Assembly: GCA_964519995.1 (NCBI GenBank)
Contig: CAZFLY010000003.1
Location: 1 to 64,000, forward strand
DNA: 64,000 nucleotides
From: CAZFLY01 sp964519995
GTDB lineage: Bacteria; Planctomycetota; Phycisphaerae; Sedimentisphaerales; Anaerobacaceae
Direction of reading: 5' to 3'
Shown: one piece after another, positions 42,809 through 51,662 of the stretch
Numbering within the stretch: the first letter of the stretch is position 1
How the letters are laid out: every line of letters begins with the position of its first letter
Program-made: the position numbers and the translations under genes
The notes under the pieces: generated by a model
The model's database searches: none
What the model was told of the DNA's origin: nothing
The model's input: the letters and a program-made list of their open reading frames with translations, nothing else

Positions 42809-44773
42809 TTATTCTACCAGCTCCATGAGCGTCATTATTACTGATTGTATGGTACTTAGATATTTAGCCATCGCCTGAAACATCTGCTCGAAAACAAGTA
42901 TCTGCGCAGCCTCATCATTGATGTTGACACCACTTACCTCGGTCTGTCTTTTATTCAAGTTTTGAAGCATGACATCAGTGTTATCATGACGCATTTGTTT
43001 GATTGATATCTCTTGGCCAATATTAGTGGCGAATCGACGATAAAACTCCCCAACTGTCATAGAGCCAAGGCTGTCTAATGCCTCATCACTCAGACCGGCT
43101 AACCGCAATGCGTTGGTATTATCTGTTAGGTCAGATCCCAAAGCAGTTGCAATCCGGCCGGGTGCATTGCAAATGTCTGAACGCACAGCTATATCCAAAG
43201 CACTGTGGCCAAAAAAGAACGTATTGATTCCAACCGCTGACAGAAATCCTGAAGTATCCGTACTAGCAAAAGCATCAATCTCAAATGTGTCACCAGCATT
43301 CAAATCACCTGTGCTCAATGACACCTCAATCCCGTTGCCTAAGCCAAGCTTGTCATCCGCTGCATAACCTGCTCCGACGTTCAAGGTCGCAATTACTTCT
43401 GCACTGCCATTTCTCACTTCAAGCCGTAAATTCCCATTGCCTACCGAGCCGGTTCCCACAACAGTGAATGTAAAAGTATCATTCTCAGTGCCGTTGTAGA
43501 TTCCAGAGACTGATATACTCGGTGGCGATGCTGCAGTTAGATTGCTCACCGTCGGCTCGGGTAAAACAGCAGGTAAAAAGTCAAATCCATAATTAGTATC
43601 TGCTTGAATACGGAGCTTTGATGAAACTACCGAAGCTGTAAGACCATCGATGGCATTGATCTTGGCGGCTATAGTACTGATCGAATCTGTGGAGGCATCA
43701 ACGTCCACCTCGTGACGCGTTATCTGGCCAGTACTAGTATCAGTTAGTCTTATGAATATACTTCCATTAGTTAACGGCGGGTCAAAATCAGCAAGCTCTT
43801 CACTTGTCATCACCCAGCCAGTAAGCTCGGTGAATGACCCTTCTGAACCCAATCCTTGAACATGGTACTGATTTACCTTCTGTATTATGGCCCTTACAAG
43901 CGTATCCAGGTCGTTATAAACACCACGCACAATTCCGTTTCTCAATGACAACAAGCCGCCCAGTTGGCCGCCTCGCATGTTTGTGCTGTAGTTTTGCGAA
44001 CCGGCTGCCGAGACGCCCAGGTAGTTGCCCTCTGTCAGGCCAACTTCCAACTCAATAGCAGAAGAGCCTATTACCACGGGTACTCCAGCAACACTTACAT
44101 CAGCCACACCATGTTCACGGCTCTGAACCTCCACCTCGGCAAGTTCGGATAACTCCGATATGCGCTGGTCTCTCTGGTCACGAAGGTTGTTCGCCACGCC
44201 GCCACGAATCTCCATCGCTTCAATGTTGGAATTTAGCTCAGATATCTGGTTTATGAGCGCATTAATTCGATCAATTGTGTTCTCCGCTTCCAAGACAATC
44301 TGAAGTTCCAACTTGTTGAAAAACTCTCCCAGCGTGCGGAACTGAGCTGCCAAAGCTTCACCAGCAGTTACAGCCTGGTCCTGCCAGATAATTTGTGAAG
44401 GGTGAGCAGCTAATGCCTGTAAAGCGCTGAAGAACTCGTCAATCGTGGCATTGAGACTACCACCGCTTGAAAGCTCCCCAAATGCGTTCTCAATGTTCTG
44501 TAGTGTTGCCAGCTCCTGTGCGATTTGCCCCAGAGATGATTGCTGACGAAGAATCTCATGCTCCAAGAGCATGTCCATTATTCTGCTGACGCCTGCGATA
44601 TCCACACCTCCCCCCCACGCAACCGACCCGGCCTGTGAGGAGTAGGCGGGAACCAAGTCTAATCTCTGACGGTGGTAACCCTCTGTGGCTGCATTGGCTA
44701 TATTATTGCCGATTGTATCCAGTGCCCGTTGGGCTGCATTAAGTCCACTCAGTCCTATTGAGTAGTTCTGCAT
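42809..44773 (-). CDS. flgK: Hook-filament junction protein FlgK
   Basis: 654 residues. FlgK (HAP1) has the rod/hook N-terminal motif (IGLSGLNAAQRALDTIGNNI, ANAATEGYHRQRLDL), the D1 helices (GSLNATIDEFFSALQALAAH, RDQRDQRISELSELAEVEVQ), a beta-rich middle, and the C-terminal motif EVSGVNINDEAAQILVFEQM then FQAMAKYLSTIQSVIMTLME. Somewhat longer than the ~550 common in enterics, owing to the middle. GGAG lies 7 nt before the ATG. Confidence 0.95.
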   Translation of the reverse strand: MQNYSIGLSGLNAAQRALDTIGNNIANAATEGYHRQRLDLVPAYSSQAGSVAWGGGVDIAGVSRIMDMLLEHEILRQQSSLGQIAQELATLQNIENAFGELSSGGSLNATIDEFFSALQALAAHPSQIIWQDQAVTAGEALAAQFRTLGEFFNKLELQIVLEAENTIDRINALINQISELNSNIEAMEIRGGVANNLRDQRDQRISELSELAEVEVQSREHGVADVSVAGVPVVIGSSAIELEVGLTEGNYLGVSAAGSQNYSTNMRGGQLGGLLSLRNGIVRGVYNDLDTLVRAIIQKVNQYHVQGLGSEGSFTELTGWVMTSEELADFDPPLTNGSIFIRLTDTSTGQITRHEVDVDASTDSISTIAAKINAIDGLTASVVSSKLRIQADTNYGFDFLPAVLPEPTVSNLTAASPPSISVSGIYNGTENDTFTFTVVGTGSVGNGNLRLEVRNGSAEVIATLNVGAGYAADDKLGLGNGIEVSLSTGDLNAGDTFEIDAFASTDTSGFLSAVGINTFFFGHSALDIAVRSDICNAPGRIATALGSDLTDNTNALRLAGLSDEALDSLGSMTVGEFYRRFATNIGQEISIKQMRHDNTDVMLQNLNKRQTEVSGVNINDEAAQILVFEQMFQAMAKYLSTIQSVIMTLMELVE

Positions 44774-44830
44774 ATCTCAGCTCCAGTGTCTTACACTACA
44801 CCTGGCTATCAGCAATAAAGTGAAAATCGC

Positions 44831-44865
44831 GTCCCGCTACGGCTTCGGCCTTCGCCGAGACGAGT
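44831..44865. repeat. GTCTCGGCG hairpin repeat, diverged copy between flgN and flgK
   Basis: CCCGCTACGGCTTCGGCC followed by TTCGCCGAGACGAG shares the GCTAC and CTTCGCCGAGACGAG segments with the copies around flhB, in the orientation of the 27441 copy. Confidence 0.65.
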
Positions 44866-44874
44866 CAGTGTCCT

Positions 44875-45396
44875 TTAAAACGCCATGTCAACTAAACCGA
44901 CATTGCTCTGTCGCTTCGCTTCGCCGTTAGAGCCATACGTGATCGTCGCTGTTTCACCAAGTTCAAAAATCGATCTGAATAGTATATTGTTGAAGCGGGC
45001 ACACTCTGACAGAAGCAACACTGTCGCTGCATACTCCTTCTTGAGCTTCTCAATCAATGCTCTCAGTGCCGCTTTTTTCTCAGCTATCTGCGCACTCGTC
45101 TCTGCCGGCAGCACATCTATAAGGTAGGACAAATTGACATCTTCGACATAACAACCAAAAAGACTCGCTAAATCCTTCCGCATCGACTGCCGTTCCAGTT
45201 CATTCCCAGCATAGCACTCTGCCTCTGCTCTGATAGCCTCAAGCAGCTCCTTCAAGGCTCGTTCATCCCGCTTGATAACCAGTGCTCGAAGCTCGTTCAA
45301 CTGGGACAGTGTGAACTGTATATGCTCGATATCGTTGTCAAGAACACCAAGCAGCTTACAAACTTTTTGCTCTGCCATAGTAGTCATTGCACTCAT
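44875..45396 (-). CDS. flgN: FlgN family chaperone
   Basis: 173 residues, helical, with the FlgN ending TITYGSNGEAKR and a helix LNELRALVIKRDERALKELL. FlgN binds FlgK and FlgL before export, and its gene lies directly before flgK and flgL. The ATG overlaps the flgJ stop (ATGA), so the two are coupled. Confidence 0.85.
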   Translation of the reverse strand: MSAMTTMAEQKVCKLLGVLDNDIEHIQFTLSQLNELRALVIKRDERALKELLEAIRAEAECYAGNELERQSMRKDLASLFGCYVEDVNLSYLIDVLPAETSAQIAEKKAALRALIEKLKKEYAATVLLLSECARFNNILFRSIFELGETATITYGSNGEAKRQSNVGLVDMAF

Positions 45397-45779
45397 ACAC
45401 TCTCACCCAACGATTGCTCTGTGCTGTTTTGCTGTTCAGCACTGATAATAAATCTGTGTATATCTTTCCACAGTCCGAATCCTCCGTTGTTGGCAATGTC
45501 ACGAGCCAGAAATAGCCAGAACATGCTCTGGATTTGTTTAGAAGTACCGTCCTGTTCAAAACCCCACTGCCCAATTGTGTTGCTCATCCCATCCAGTAAT
45601 TTGTTTAGCAGCACCGACTCAAAATCCTTAGCTACTTGCCTTCTTTTATCCTGGGAAAGGCTGGCAATCTCGCTTACAGGCTGTCCTGCTACATGTTTGC
45701 AAAAAATTGACACAGCACCCAGGTCATCGACCGGCAACGGCAACGATAAAGATGGGAATATCATTTGTGTGCTGTCCAT
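45393..45779 (-). CDS. flgJ: Rod-binding protein FlgJ (N-domain only)
   Basis: 128 residues matching only the rod-capping domain of FlgJ (RQVAKDFESVLLNKLLDGMS, then MFWLFLARDIANNGGFGLWK). The C-terminal muramidase domain of enteric FlgJ is absent, as in many phyla; a separate wall hydrolase must open the peptidoglycan. It follows flgI by 11 nt. Confidence 0.88.
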   Translation of the reverse strand: MDSTQMIFPSLSLPLPVDDLGAVSIFCKHVAGQPVSEIASLSQDKRRQVAKDFESVLLNKLLDGMSNTIGQWGFEQDGTSKQIQSMFWLFLARDIANNGGFGLWKDIHRFIISAEQQNSTEQSLGESV

Positions 45780-45790
45780 GGAAATTGCCT

Positions 45791-46936
45791 TTACATTATC
45801 ACCAACTTTGCCTGAAGAGCGCCGGCTTTCTTCAGCGCATTGAATATCGCGATCAGATCCCTTGGTGTCGCCCCTATCGCGTTAAGAGTCTTGGCCAATT
45901 CTGAGACTGTGATTGCCCGCGAGACTGGAATTAGATACGCCTCTTTTTCCTCGACACCAAGCATAGTCTCAGGAATGACCTCGGTCGTGCCGGCATCTGA
46001 AAAAGGCGCGACGGGCTGAGAGACCCTTGCAGTCTCACGAATCTTGACAACCAGACTTCCCTGTGAAATTGCCACAGCTGATATGCCAACGCTTTCTCCC
46101 ACTACGATGGTTCCTGTGCGCTCGTTAATAACGACTACCGCTGGTGCATCAACCTTCACTTCAGGACTCATGATTTGATCGATAAAACCCGCGATGCCCG
46201 AACCATCGATCTTAGCCGGAACCCTGACCTTTATAGTTCCAGCATCAACTACCAAGGTACTACTCGGATAAATATGGTTAATTGCTTTGCTGATCCTCTC
46301 TGCCGTTGAAAAATCACCGTTTCTCAGATTCAACGTAATCCACCTATTGTCGCCAACATATTCCACGAAGCTGGCTAATTCTTGCTTTTCGATTATAGCG
46401 CCACCCGGTATTCGCCCGACTGTCTGGTGGTTCTTAGTGACAGACGCCTGCTGGCCCGATACAGCCCAGCCTCCTATCGACACTCCCCCCTGCGCTATGG
46501 CGTAAACCTGACCGTCTAGTCCTTTCAGAGATGTCGGCAAAAGCATCCCGCCCTGAAGACTCTTGGCATCTCCTATGGCGGAAACATCCACGTCAATCAG
46601 TGAGCCTTCACGGGCAAAAGGACCTAACTCAGCCGTAACTATGACGACAGCAATATTGCCCCCTGTAAGATCCGATGGAGACAGAACCACCCCAGAGTCT
46701 CTCAGTATGTTCGTCAGCATCTGCCGCGATAGCTGTGTCGAATCTCCCGTACTAGCCAGACCAACAACCAATCCAAGGCCCCTGAGGGGATTACTCCTGA
46801 TACCGTGTATGTCAACAATATCTTTTATTCGCTCACACCATCCAACTGTTACGCTGCCAAGCACAAGTACAATCACCACCAGTAAACGTGGTAAGGAAAC
46901 CTTCAGTATTTCAAGAAAAGCCGAATAAACTTTCAT
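45791..46936 (-). CDS. flgI: Flagellar P-ring protein FlgI
   Basis: 381 residues, with a Sec signal peptide (hydrophobic LLVVIVLVLGSVTV near residues 18-31). FlgI forms the periplasmic P ring. The family pattern is clear: RIKDIVDIHGIRSNPLRGLG, LVVGLASTGDS, NIAVVIVTAELGPFAREGSL, IDVDVSAIGDAKSLQGGMLL, VVINERTGTIVVGESVGIS, VSELAKTLNAIGATPRDLIA, IFNALKKAGALQAKLVIM. Length is normal. Confidence 0.97.
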   Translation of the reverse strand: MKVYSAFLEILKVSLPRLLVVIVLVLGSVTVGWCERIKDIVDIHGIRSNPLRGLGLVVGLASTGDSTQLSRQMLTNILRDSGVVLSPSDLTGGNIAVVIVTAELGPFAREGSLIDVDVSAIGDAKSLQGGMLLPTSLKGLDGQVYAIAQGGVSIGGWAVSGQQASVTKNHQTVGRIPGGAIIEKQELASFVEYVGDNRWITLNLRNGDFSTAERISKAINHIYPSSTLVVDAGTIKVRVPAKIDGSGIAGFIDQIMSPEVKVDAPAVVVINERTGTIVVGESVGISAVAISQGSLVVKIRETARVSQPVAPFSDAGTTEVIPETMLGVEEKEAYLIPVSRAITVSELAKTLNAIGATPRDLIAIFNALKKAGALQAKLVIM

Positions 46937-46990
46937 AAACCGCCACTCTCAAATAGAGAAAATTTTCGCAGAAATAAGGTCTGAATAACG

Positions 46991-47626
46991 TTAGAAAGGC
47001 CAGACAATATCAAAAATCGTGCCTAACCAACCAGGCTTCGTGTATGGTGCCGCTACACCTGAGTTCTTCGCCACGATAAGAAAGTTCGCTACCTGCTCAC
47101 TTTTAACAGTATTATCAAAAGCGATGTCGCTTGGCCTGACTATACCGCTTACTTCTATAATCTGCTTGTCGCCGGCAATATTTCGCTCACGTGTTCCCAT
47201 AACCACAAGGTTACCATTGGGCAGGATATCCAAAACAACTACAGTAACTCTGTCCACAAATCTGCGCTCATCCTTGTAATCGGCTTTGCTTTTCAATTCA
47301 TTGCTTGAATCGGCCTCCATGGTGAAACCAGGCATTCTCGGCAGAATATTATGATTCGGTGTCGTTATCCCCAACTCCCCGTCAAAACTACTCATTTTGC
47401 CAGTTTCCTTTTTTAGATCGCGCTTTGCTTTATTGTCGACCTTGCTATCTTCGCTGATCTTGATAGTCAGAATATCACCAATCTGCCGTGCCACATCATC
47501 CGCATACAGATCCCTCATGTTCTTATCTCTCTTTGCCCAGATGGAACCACCACGCAAACAAGCAGTATGTCCAAATACAATGCAGATCACTACAATCACT
47601 AAAAAAACTCTCTTGTTCATTATCAT
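46991..47626 (-). CDS. flgH: Flagellar L-ring lipoprotein FlgH
   Basis: 211 residues with a lipoprotein signal and a lipobox ending His-Thr-Ala-Cys near residue 23. FlgH forms the outer-membrane L ring. Motifs: SIWAKRDKNMRDLYADDVAR, GDILTIKISEDSKVDNKAKR, ILPNGNLVVMGTRERNIAGD, KQIIEVSGIVRPSDIAFDNT, and a C-terminal GWLGTIFDIVWPF. Its presence is good evidence for an outer membrane. Confidence 0.95.
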   Translation of the reverse strand: MIMNKRVFLVIVVICIVFGHTACLRGGSIWAKRDKNMRDLYADDVARQIGDILTIKISEDSKVDNKAKRDLKKETGKMSSFDGELGITTPNHNILPRMPGFTMEADSSNELKSKADYKDERRFVDRVTVVVLDILPNGNLVVMGTRERNIAGDKQIIEVSGIVRPSDIAFDNTVKSEQVANFLIVAKNSGVAAPYTKPGWLGTIFDIVWPF

Positions 47627-47706
47627 TCCTTCCTGTTTGGTCGCTCCAATAGAAATACTGCGTCTATTCAGAACTTTTCGTACCTGCCAGTGACAGAGTC
47701 ATAACC

Positions 47707-48705
47707 TCAAAGAACTGGCTCAACAGTCCCATCTTCATTTACTCTGCAAAGAATTGTTCGCTGTGAATCCACATTACATACCTTTATGAATTCGCCACTA
47801 CACCCATGCTGGAGGGCCCTACCTATGGCCGTGACCAAAAGACCCGGTCTTTCAATACGAATTACAACTGTTCCATTACGCTTGATGGCTATGGCAGGTG
47901 TGACAGGACCAAGCATGTCGGGCTGAACCACAGTATTTGCTGTTAAGTTGTGCTTCGCAATAAGACCGTAGGGAGGTTTCCAGTTCGATGGGTCGGGATT
48001 ATCAGATACGACCTTTTCTATTCTAACGTTATCCGGGCTAATCGCTTCGCCAGCGGAGATTTCCTTCTGCGTTAAGACATTGTGACATTCATATTTTAAA
48101 AGTAACCGTACCTCTCTCATTCCCACCTGTTTACCATTAGCGTAAACAACAATCCTAATCCTGGTCTGATTTCTTGCACCACTATTGACAAAGTGTCGAG
48201 AAAACTGCAAGTCCTGATCCGAAGCGGGCAGCGGCATATCTTTCGGCATACTCACCGGGTTCAATTGGCAAACAGAACGCACGGGCGGATTCTCCATGAA
48301 GAATGCTTTTGCCAACTCAACAAACTCGTCACCTCTGATAGTTCGCTGCTGTTTCCTGACAGTTACCTGCTCAGCGCCGCTCAATGTCACTTCTGACAAA
48401 GATATCTCACTGCATGCCAGTCTGCTCAGGATTGTGGATCTATCTATAACGACCCGCTGGCCAGGCAGTGAAATCCGTCCGAGGTTCACTTCCCTGGCCT
48501 TATTGGCAAGGTCCTCCCTTCCATACACTACGCTGACATCACCCAGCTTCATTAAATTATCCTTGATCACAATTTCTCTCAGCAGATGGACTTTCAAACC
48601 AGAGTCTTCCAACGCCACATAACCTTCGCTATTGCCTGATGCCGGGCAAAATTGCCCAAATCCCACAAGACAAATAACAATTAAGACAAATTTTTCGCTT
48701 TTCAT
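47707..48705 (-). CDS. flgA: P-ring chaperone FlgA
   Basis: 332 residues with an N-terminal signal peptide. FlgA is the periplasmic chaperone for P-ring assembly. The C-terminal SAF/FlgA domain is evident (LTQKEISAGEAISPDNVRIE, ANTVVQPDMLGPVTPAIAIK, RNGTVVIRIERPGLLVTAIG, RALQHGCSGEFIKVCN). It is longer than enteric FlgA (~220); the extra N-terminal ~110 residues (LREIVIKDNLMKLGDVSVVY) look like another domain of the same ring-chaperone kind. Confidence 0.9.
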   Translation of the reverse strand: MKSEKFVLIVICLVGFGQFCPASGNSEGYVALEDSGLKVHLLREIVIKDNLMKLGDVSVVYGREDLANKAREVNLGRISLPGQRVVIDRSTILSRLACSEISLSEVTLSGAEQVTVRKQQRTIRGDEFVELAKAFFMENPPVRSVCQLNPVSMPKDMPLPASDQDLQFSRHFVNSGARNQTRIRIVVYANGKQVGMREVRLLLKYECHNVLTQKEISAGEAISPDNVRIEKVVSDNPDPSNWKPPYGLIAKHNLTANTVVQPDMLGPVTPAIAIKRNGTVVIRIERPGLLVTAIGRALQHGCSGEFIKVCNVDSQRTILCRVNEDGTVEPVL

Positions 48706-48714
48706 TGTGCTTTC

Positions 48715-49500
48715 CTATCTAACCATATTATTTGCCGTTTTCAGCATTTCATCGCCCACCATTATCGCGCGGGAGTTTATTTCGTATGCTCGTTGCGCGG
48801 TTATGAGATTGACCAACTCCGTGACCATCTGCACATTGGACTTCTCAAGAAATCCAGACTGTATCGTTCCAAAACCACTCTCGCCCGCTGTGCCTGTAGT
48901 AGCAGTGCCGCTCGCTCCGGTTTCTGCAAGAAGATTATCACCCTCATTCGACAACCCGGACGGATTGGGAAACCGGACCAACTGAATAGTACCCACAACC
49001 GATGATGTCCCGGTAGCATCGGTGACATTGACGCTGCCGTCCTTTCCAACATCAACTGAGACAGCATCTGTAGAAATGGTGATTGCCGGCTCTATGAAAT
49101 AACCTGTGGTTGTGACGAGTTGTCCATTTGCATTCAACTGTAGGGCTCCATCGCGTGTGTACTTAATGTCACCGTTGGGTAACGTCACCTGTAAAAATCC
49201 ATCACCCCTGATGGCAATATCAAGTTTACGACCGGTGTTCTGAAATTCTCCTGGGCTGAATACTTTCACCGTAGACGCGACGCGTACTCCGCTACCTATT
49301 TCCAGACCACCCGGTGTATTTATTCCACTGGCCACCTCAGCACCGGATTCCCTAAGCTTTATATAAAGTAGATCCTGAAAATCCGTTTGGCTGCGCTTAA
49401 AACCAATAGTATTGACATTCGCAAGGTTGTTTGCGATCACATCCACCATCGTCTGTTGTGCAGTCATGCCTGTCGCGGCTGTCGAAAATGCTCTCAACAT
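48715..49500 (-). CDS. flgG: Distal rod protein FlgG
   Basis: 261 residues, exactly as usual. N-terminal MLRAFSTAATGMTAQQTMVD, VIANNLANVNTIGFKRSQTD; middle LDIAIRGDGFLQVTLPNGDI; C-terminal VQMVTELVNLITAQRAYEIN, SRAIMVGDEMLKTANNMVR. FlgG forms the distal rod that crosses the wall and outer membrane. Confidence 0.97.
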   Translation of the reverse strand: MLRAFSTAATGMTAQQTMVDVIANNLANVNTIGFKRSQTDFQDLLYIKLRESGAEVASGINTPGGLEIGSGVRVASTVKVFSPGEFQNTGRKLDIAIRGDGFLQVTLPNGDIKYTRDGALQLNANGQLVTTTGYFIEPAITISTDAVSVDVGKDGSVNVTDATGTSSVVGTIQLVRFPNPSGLSNEGDNLLAETGASGTATTGTAGESGFGTIQSGFLEKSNVQMVTELVNLITAQRAYEINSRAIMVGDEMLKTANNMVR

Positions 49501-49578
49501 AAACTGACCTGCCTTTCTACAACTTTATGGTTCACAGCGCTTGATTTCTTTAATTGTCACTGGTCAACTGTTCGAGTC

Positions 49579-50310
49579 TTAGCCCATAGCTACTTCCATG
49601 ATGCTGTCCGAAGCTTCTTTTTGGGCTGAGACAAAATTCATATTCGCTTCATACAGTCTGGACACCGTAATCATATTCACTAACTCATCCATCATCTTGA
49701 CGTTGGACGCCTCCTTATAAGCTTGTTTTACAACGACATTCTCCGCCACAGCAGGCTGGATATCTTCCGGCACTTGAAAGCAGTTTGCTCCGGCAGAGAC
49801 AAGTTTGTCTTCATTATCACCGAAATCAACCAACCGAAATGAGCCTATAACTGTCCCATCTACGATGACAGTGCCATCAGTTGAAACATGTATTTGTGAA
49901 ACCCCTATAGTCGAAGGTATTACAATTGGGCCGGCTTGACCTGCTATAATTCTACCGTCAGAATCCACTATCTGACCGTTTTGGTTTATATGAAAGACTC
50001 CGTTGCGAGTGTAGAGCTGCCCCCCAGGCGTCTCCACTACAAAAAAGCCCTTGCCATAAATCGCAAAGTCCAGTCGGCGACCCGTCTCAACAATGTCACC
50101 CTGTGAAAAGTCAAGCGCCCCATCCAAAGCCACTTCCCCATTAGAGCCTGTTGCTGAGTTCCTTAGTTGCGAATCAAGCAATCTTGAAAAAACAGTGCAT
50201 CTGCGCTTGTACCCGGCTGTACTAACGTTAGCCAGGTTGTGTGTAATGATATCGAATTGCTCAGTTAATGAATCAACACTCGAACGAATCTGGGCTATAG
50301 TATCCGGCAT
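49579..50310 (-). CDS. flgF: Proximal rod protein FlgF
   Basis: 243 residues with the rod/hook signature FDIITHNLANVSTAGYKRRC, then GRRLDFAIYGKGFFVVETPG and the C-terminal SNVKMMDELVNMITVSRLYE. It is distinguished from FlgG by shorter length, position and less typical ends. Its ATG follows the stop of the PilZ gene directly, with a good GAAGGGGA in the end of that gene. Confidence 0.9.
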   Translation of the reverse strand: MPDTIAQIRSSVDSLTEQFDIITHNLANVSTAGYKRRCTVFSRLLDSQLRNSATGSNGEVALDGALDFSQGDIVETGRRLDFAIYGKGFFVVETPGGQLYTRNGVFHINQNGQIVDSDGRIIAGQAGPIVIPSTIGVSQIHVSTDGTVIVDGTVIGSFRLVDFGDNEDKLVSAGANCFQVPEDIQPAVAENVVVKQAYKEASNVKMMDELVNMITVSRLYEANMNFVSAQKEASDSIMEVAMG

Positions 50311-51615
50311 TTATTCCCCTTCGACCGTCACTGACTGCATAGCTTTTTGGCTCGATACATTCTCCTCATTGTCCGAAGCCTGTTCGTCCTCAGCCTTAGC
50401 GCCATTTTCAAGAAACACTGAGTTTGCAGCGCGTACTAACTCGCTTACATCTGAATCCTGCAGTCCTATCAACTCGATAGCTATTGAAAAGCCACTATCT
50501 GTGGCTTCACATCGCCTTACCTCACCAATATCTTCTACTATCTTAGCCATGGCGGTTTGCCCTTCTTGCTGTTCCGGAGCTGTTTGTTCATCCAGCTTAA
50601 ATATCACCAGGACCCTTCCTCCAACCTCAACTTCCAATGGAGCTTCAACACGCAGGCCAGGTCCAGCCAGCTCCGTAACAACCGCATGCACAAACTCCAA
50701 AGGCTCCCAGTTTTTCCATGAAGATTCCGACAAATCCGGCTCACTCTTTTTGCGTTTACGCGCCTTCTGGCTTTTGCCATTCACTGACAGTGTCCGTGCA
50801 AATGGAAATCGTGAAATGTAGGCGAGATTCTTTACCGGAACACGTACAAAACGCCGGCGATTAACAAACCTGACATTATCGCTGTGATTCATAATCAGAA
50901 CATTGCCATCGTAGCTTATAACAGAAGTATCAAACTCCCAAACCGAAGCACCAAAATAATAAGACACCCGCCAAGTCTCACTAAAAGTGACCTTGACCGG
51001 GACTTTGAGTGTAACTGTCAATCCTGTATCACTGCTTTCTGTGACTGTGGCCTCAATTGTATCTGAAGGGTGAGCTGTCCGACGTGTAATATAAAGCGTC
51101 TTTCCAGCAGGGATTTGTCTGCTACTGAGCCTCCTTGACTTAGCAGGCAGAGGCTTCTCTGTAGAACGCTCAAAACCAAGCTTTTGACGAATCATCGACA
51201 ACTCAGCTCTGAGACGGCCACTATCTTGGTGCGATCGCCGTGCAACAAGCTCCTCCATCATGTTTTCAGCACCACTGTCAAAAGCTTCTGCCATCGTGAA
51301 TATGTCGTCGCTTCTTTTAAGTCCACTTTTGCCCATCAGATGAATTAGAATCTGACGCTCACGGACACTTAAACCTCTTTTTTCAGCTTGACCAACAAAT
51401 AACTGCTCGGCCTCTTTATTGCGTTTAACCAGCCGGCGATAGCTAACCAATAAAAGCACAACGGTTAATACAACCAAAACAGTTGCCATCGCCACTATAA
51501 ACCATTGCTCAGCCATGAAGCTATTGTTCATTCCCCTTGCAGCCTGCCATCGCTCTGTGGGTGTTAGAGCCAAGAAAGTGGCACTTAATTCTGTGATGAG
51601 GATCATTGTTGTCAT
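50311..51615 (-). CDS. Membrane-anchored PilZ-like (YcgR-type) protein
   Basis: 434 residues. There is a membrane helix at ~37-58, a charged helical region (65-150), a YcgR-N-like beta domain (about 165-250), then a PilZ-like domain that opens with RRRFVRVPV (residues 253-261, fitting the c-di-GMP-binding RxxxR). The second PilZ motif, D/NxSxxG, is degenerate (TELAGPG). In other bacteria YcgR-type proteins brake the motor when c-di-GMP is high. It lies between flgE and flgF in the hook/rod operon, touching flgF, so coordinate expression with structural genes is expected. Weak GGA 7 nt before the ATG; ATG at residue 30 is an alternative. Confidence 0.75.
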   Translation of the reverse strand: MTTMILITELSATFLALTPTERWQAARGMNNSFMAEQWFIVAMATVLVVLTVVLLLVSYRRLVKRNKEAEQLFVGQAEKRGLSVRERQILIHLMGKSGLKRSDDIFTMAEAFDSGAENMMEELVARRSHQDSGRLRAELSMIRQKLGFERSTEKPLPAKSRRLSSRQIPAGKTLYITRRTAHPSDTIEATVTESSDTGLTVTLKVPVKVTFSETWRVSYYFGASVWEFDTSVISYDGNVLIMNHSDNVRFVNRRRFVRVPVKNLAYISRFPFARTLSVNGKSQKARKRKKSEPDLSESSWKNWEPLEFVHAVVTELAGPGLRVEAPLEVEVGGRVLVIFKLDEQTAPEQQEGQTAMAKIVEDIGEVRRCEATDSGFSIAIELIGLQDSDVSELVRAANSVFLENGAKAEDEQASDNEENVSSQKAMQSVTVEGE

Positions 51616-51662
51616 GTTACGTTCCGAGTCAGCAGTCTACGCTAACTCTGTTTACACCACTA

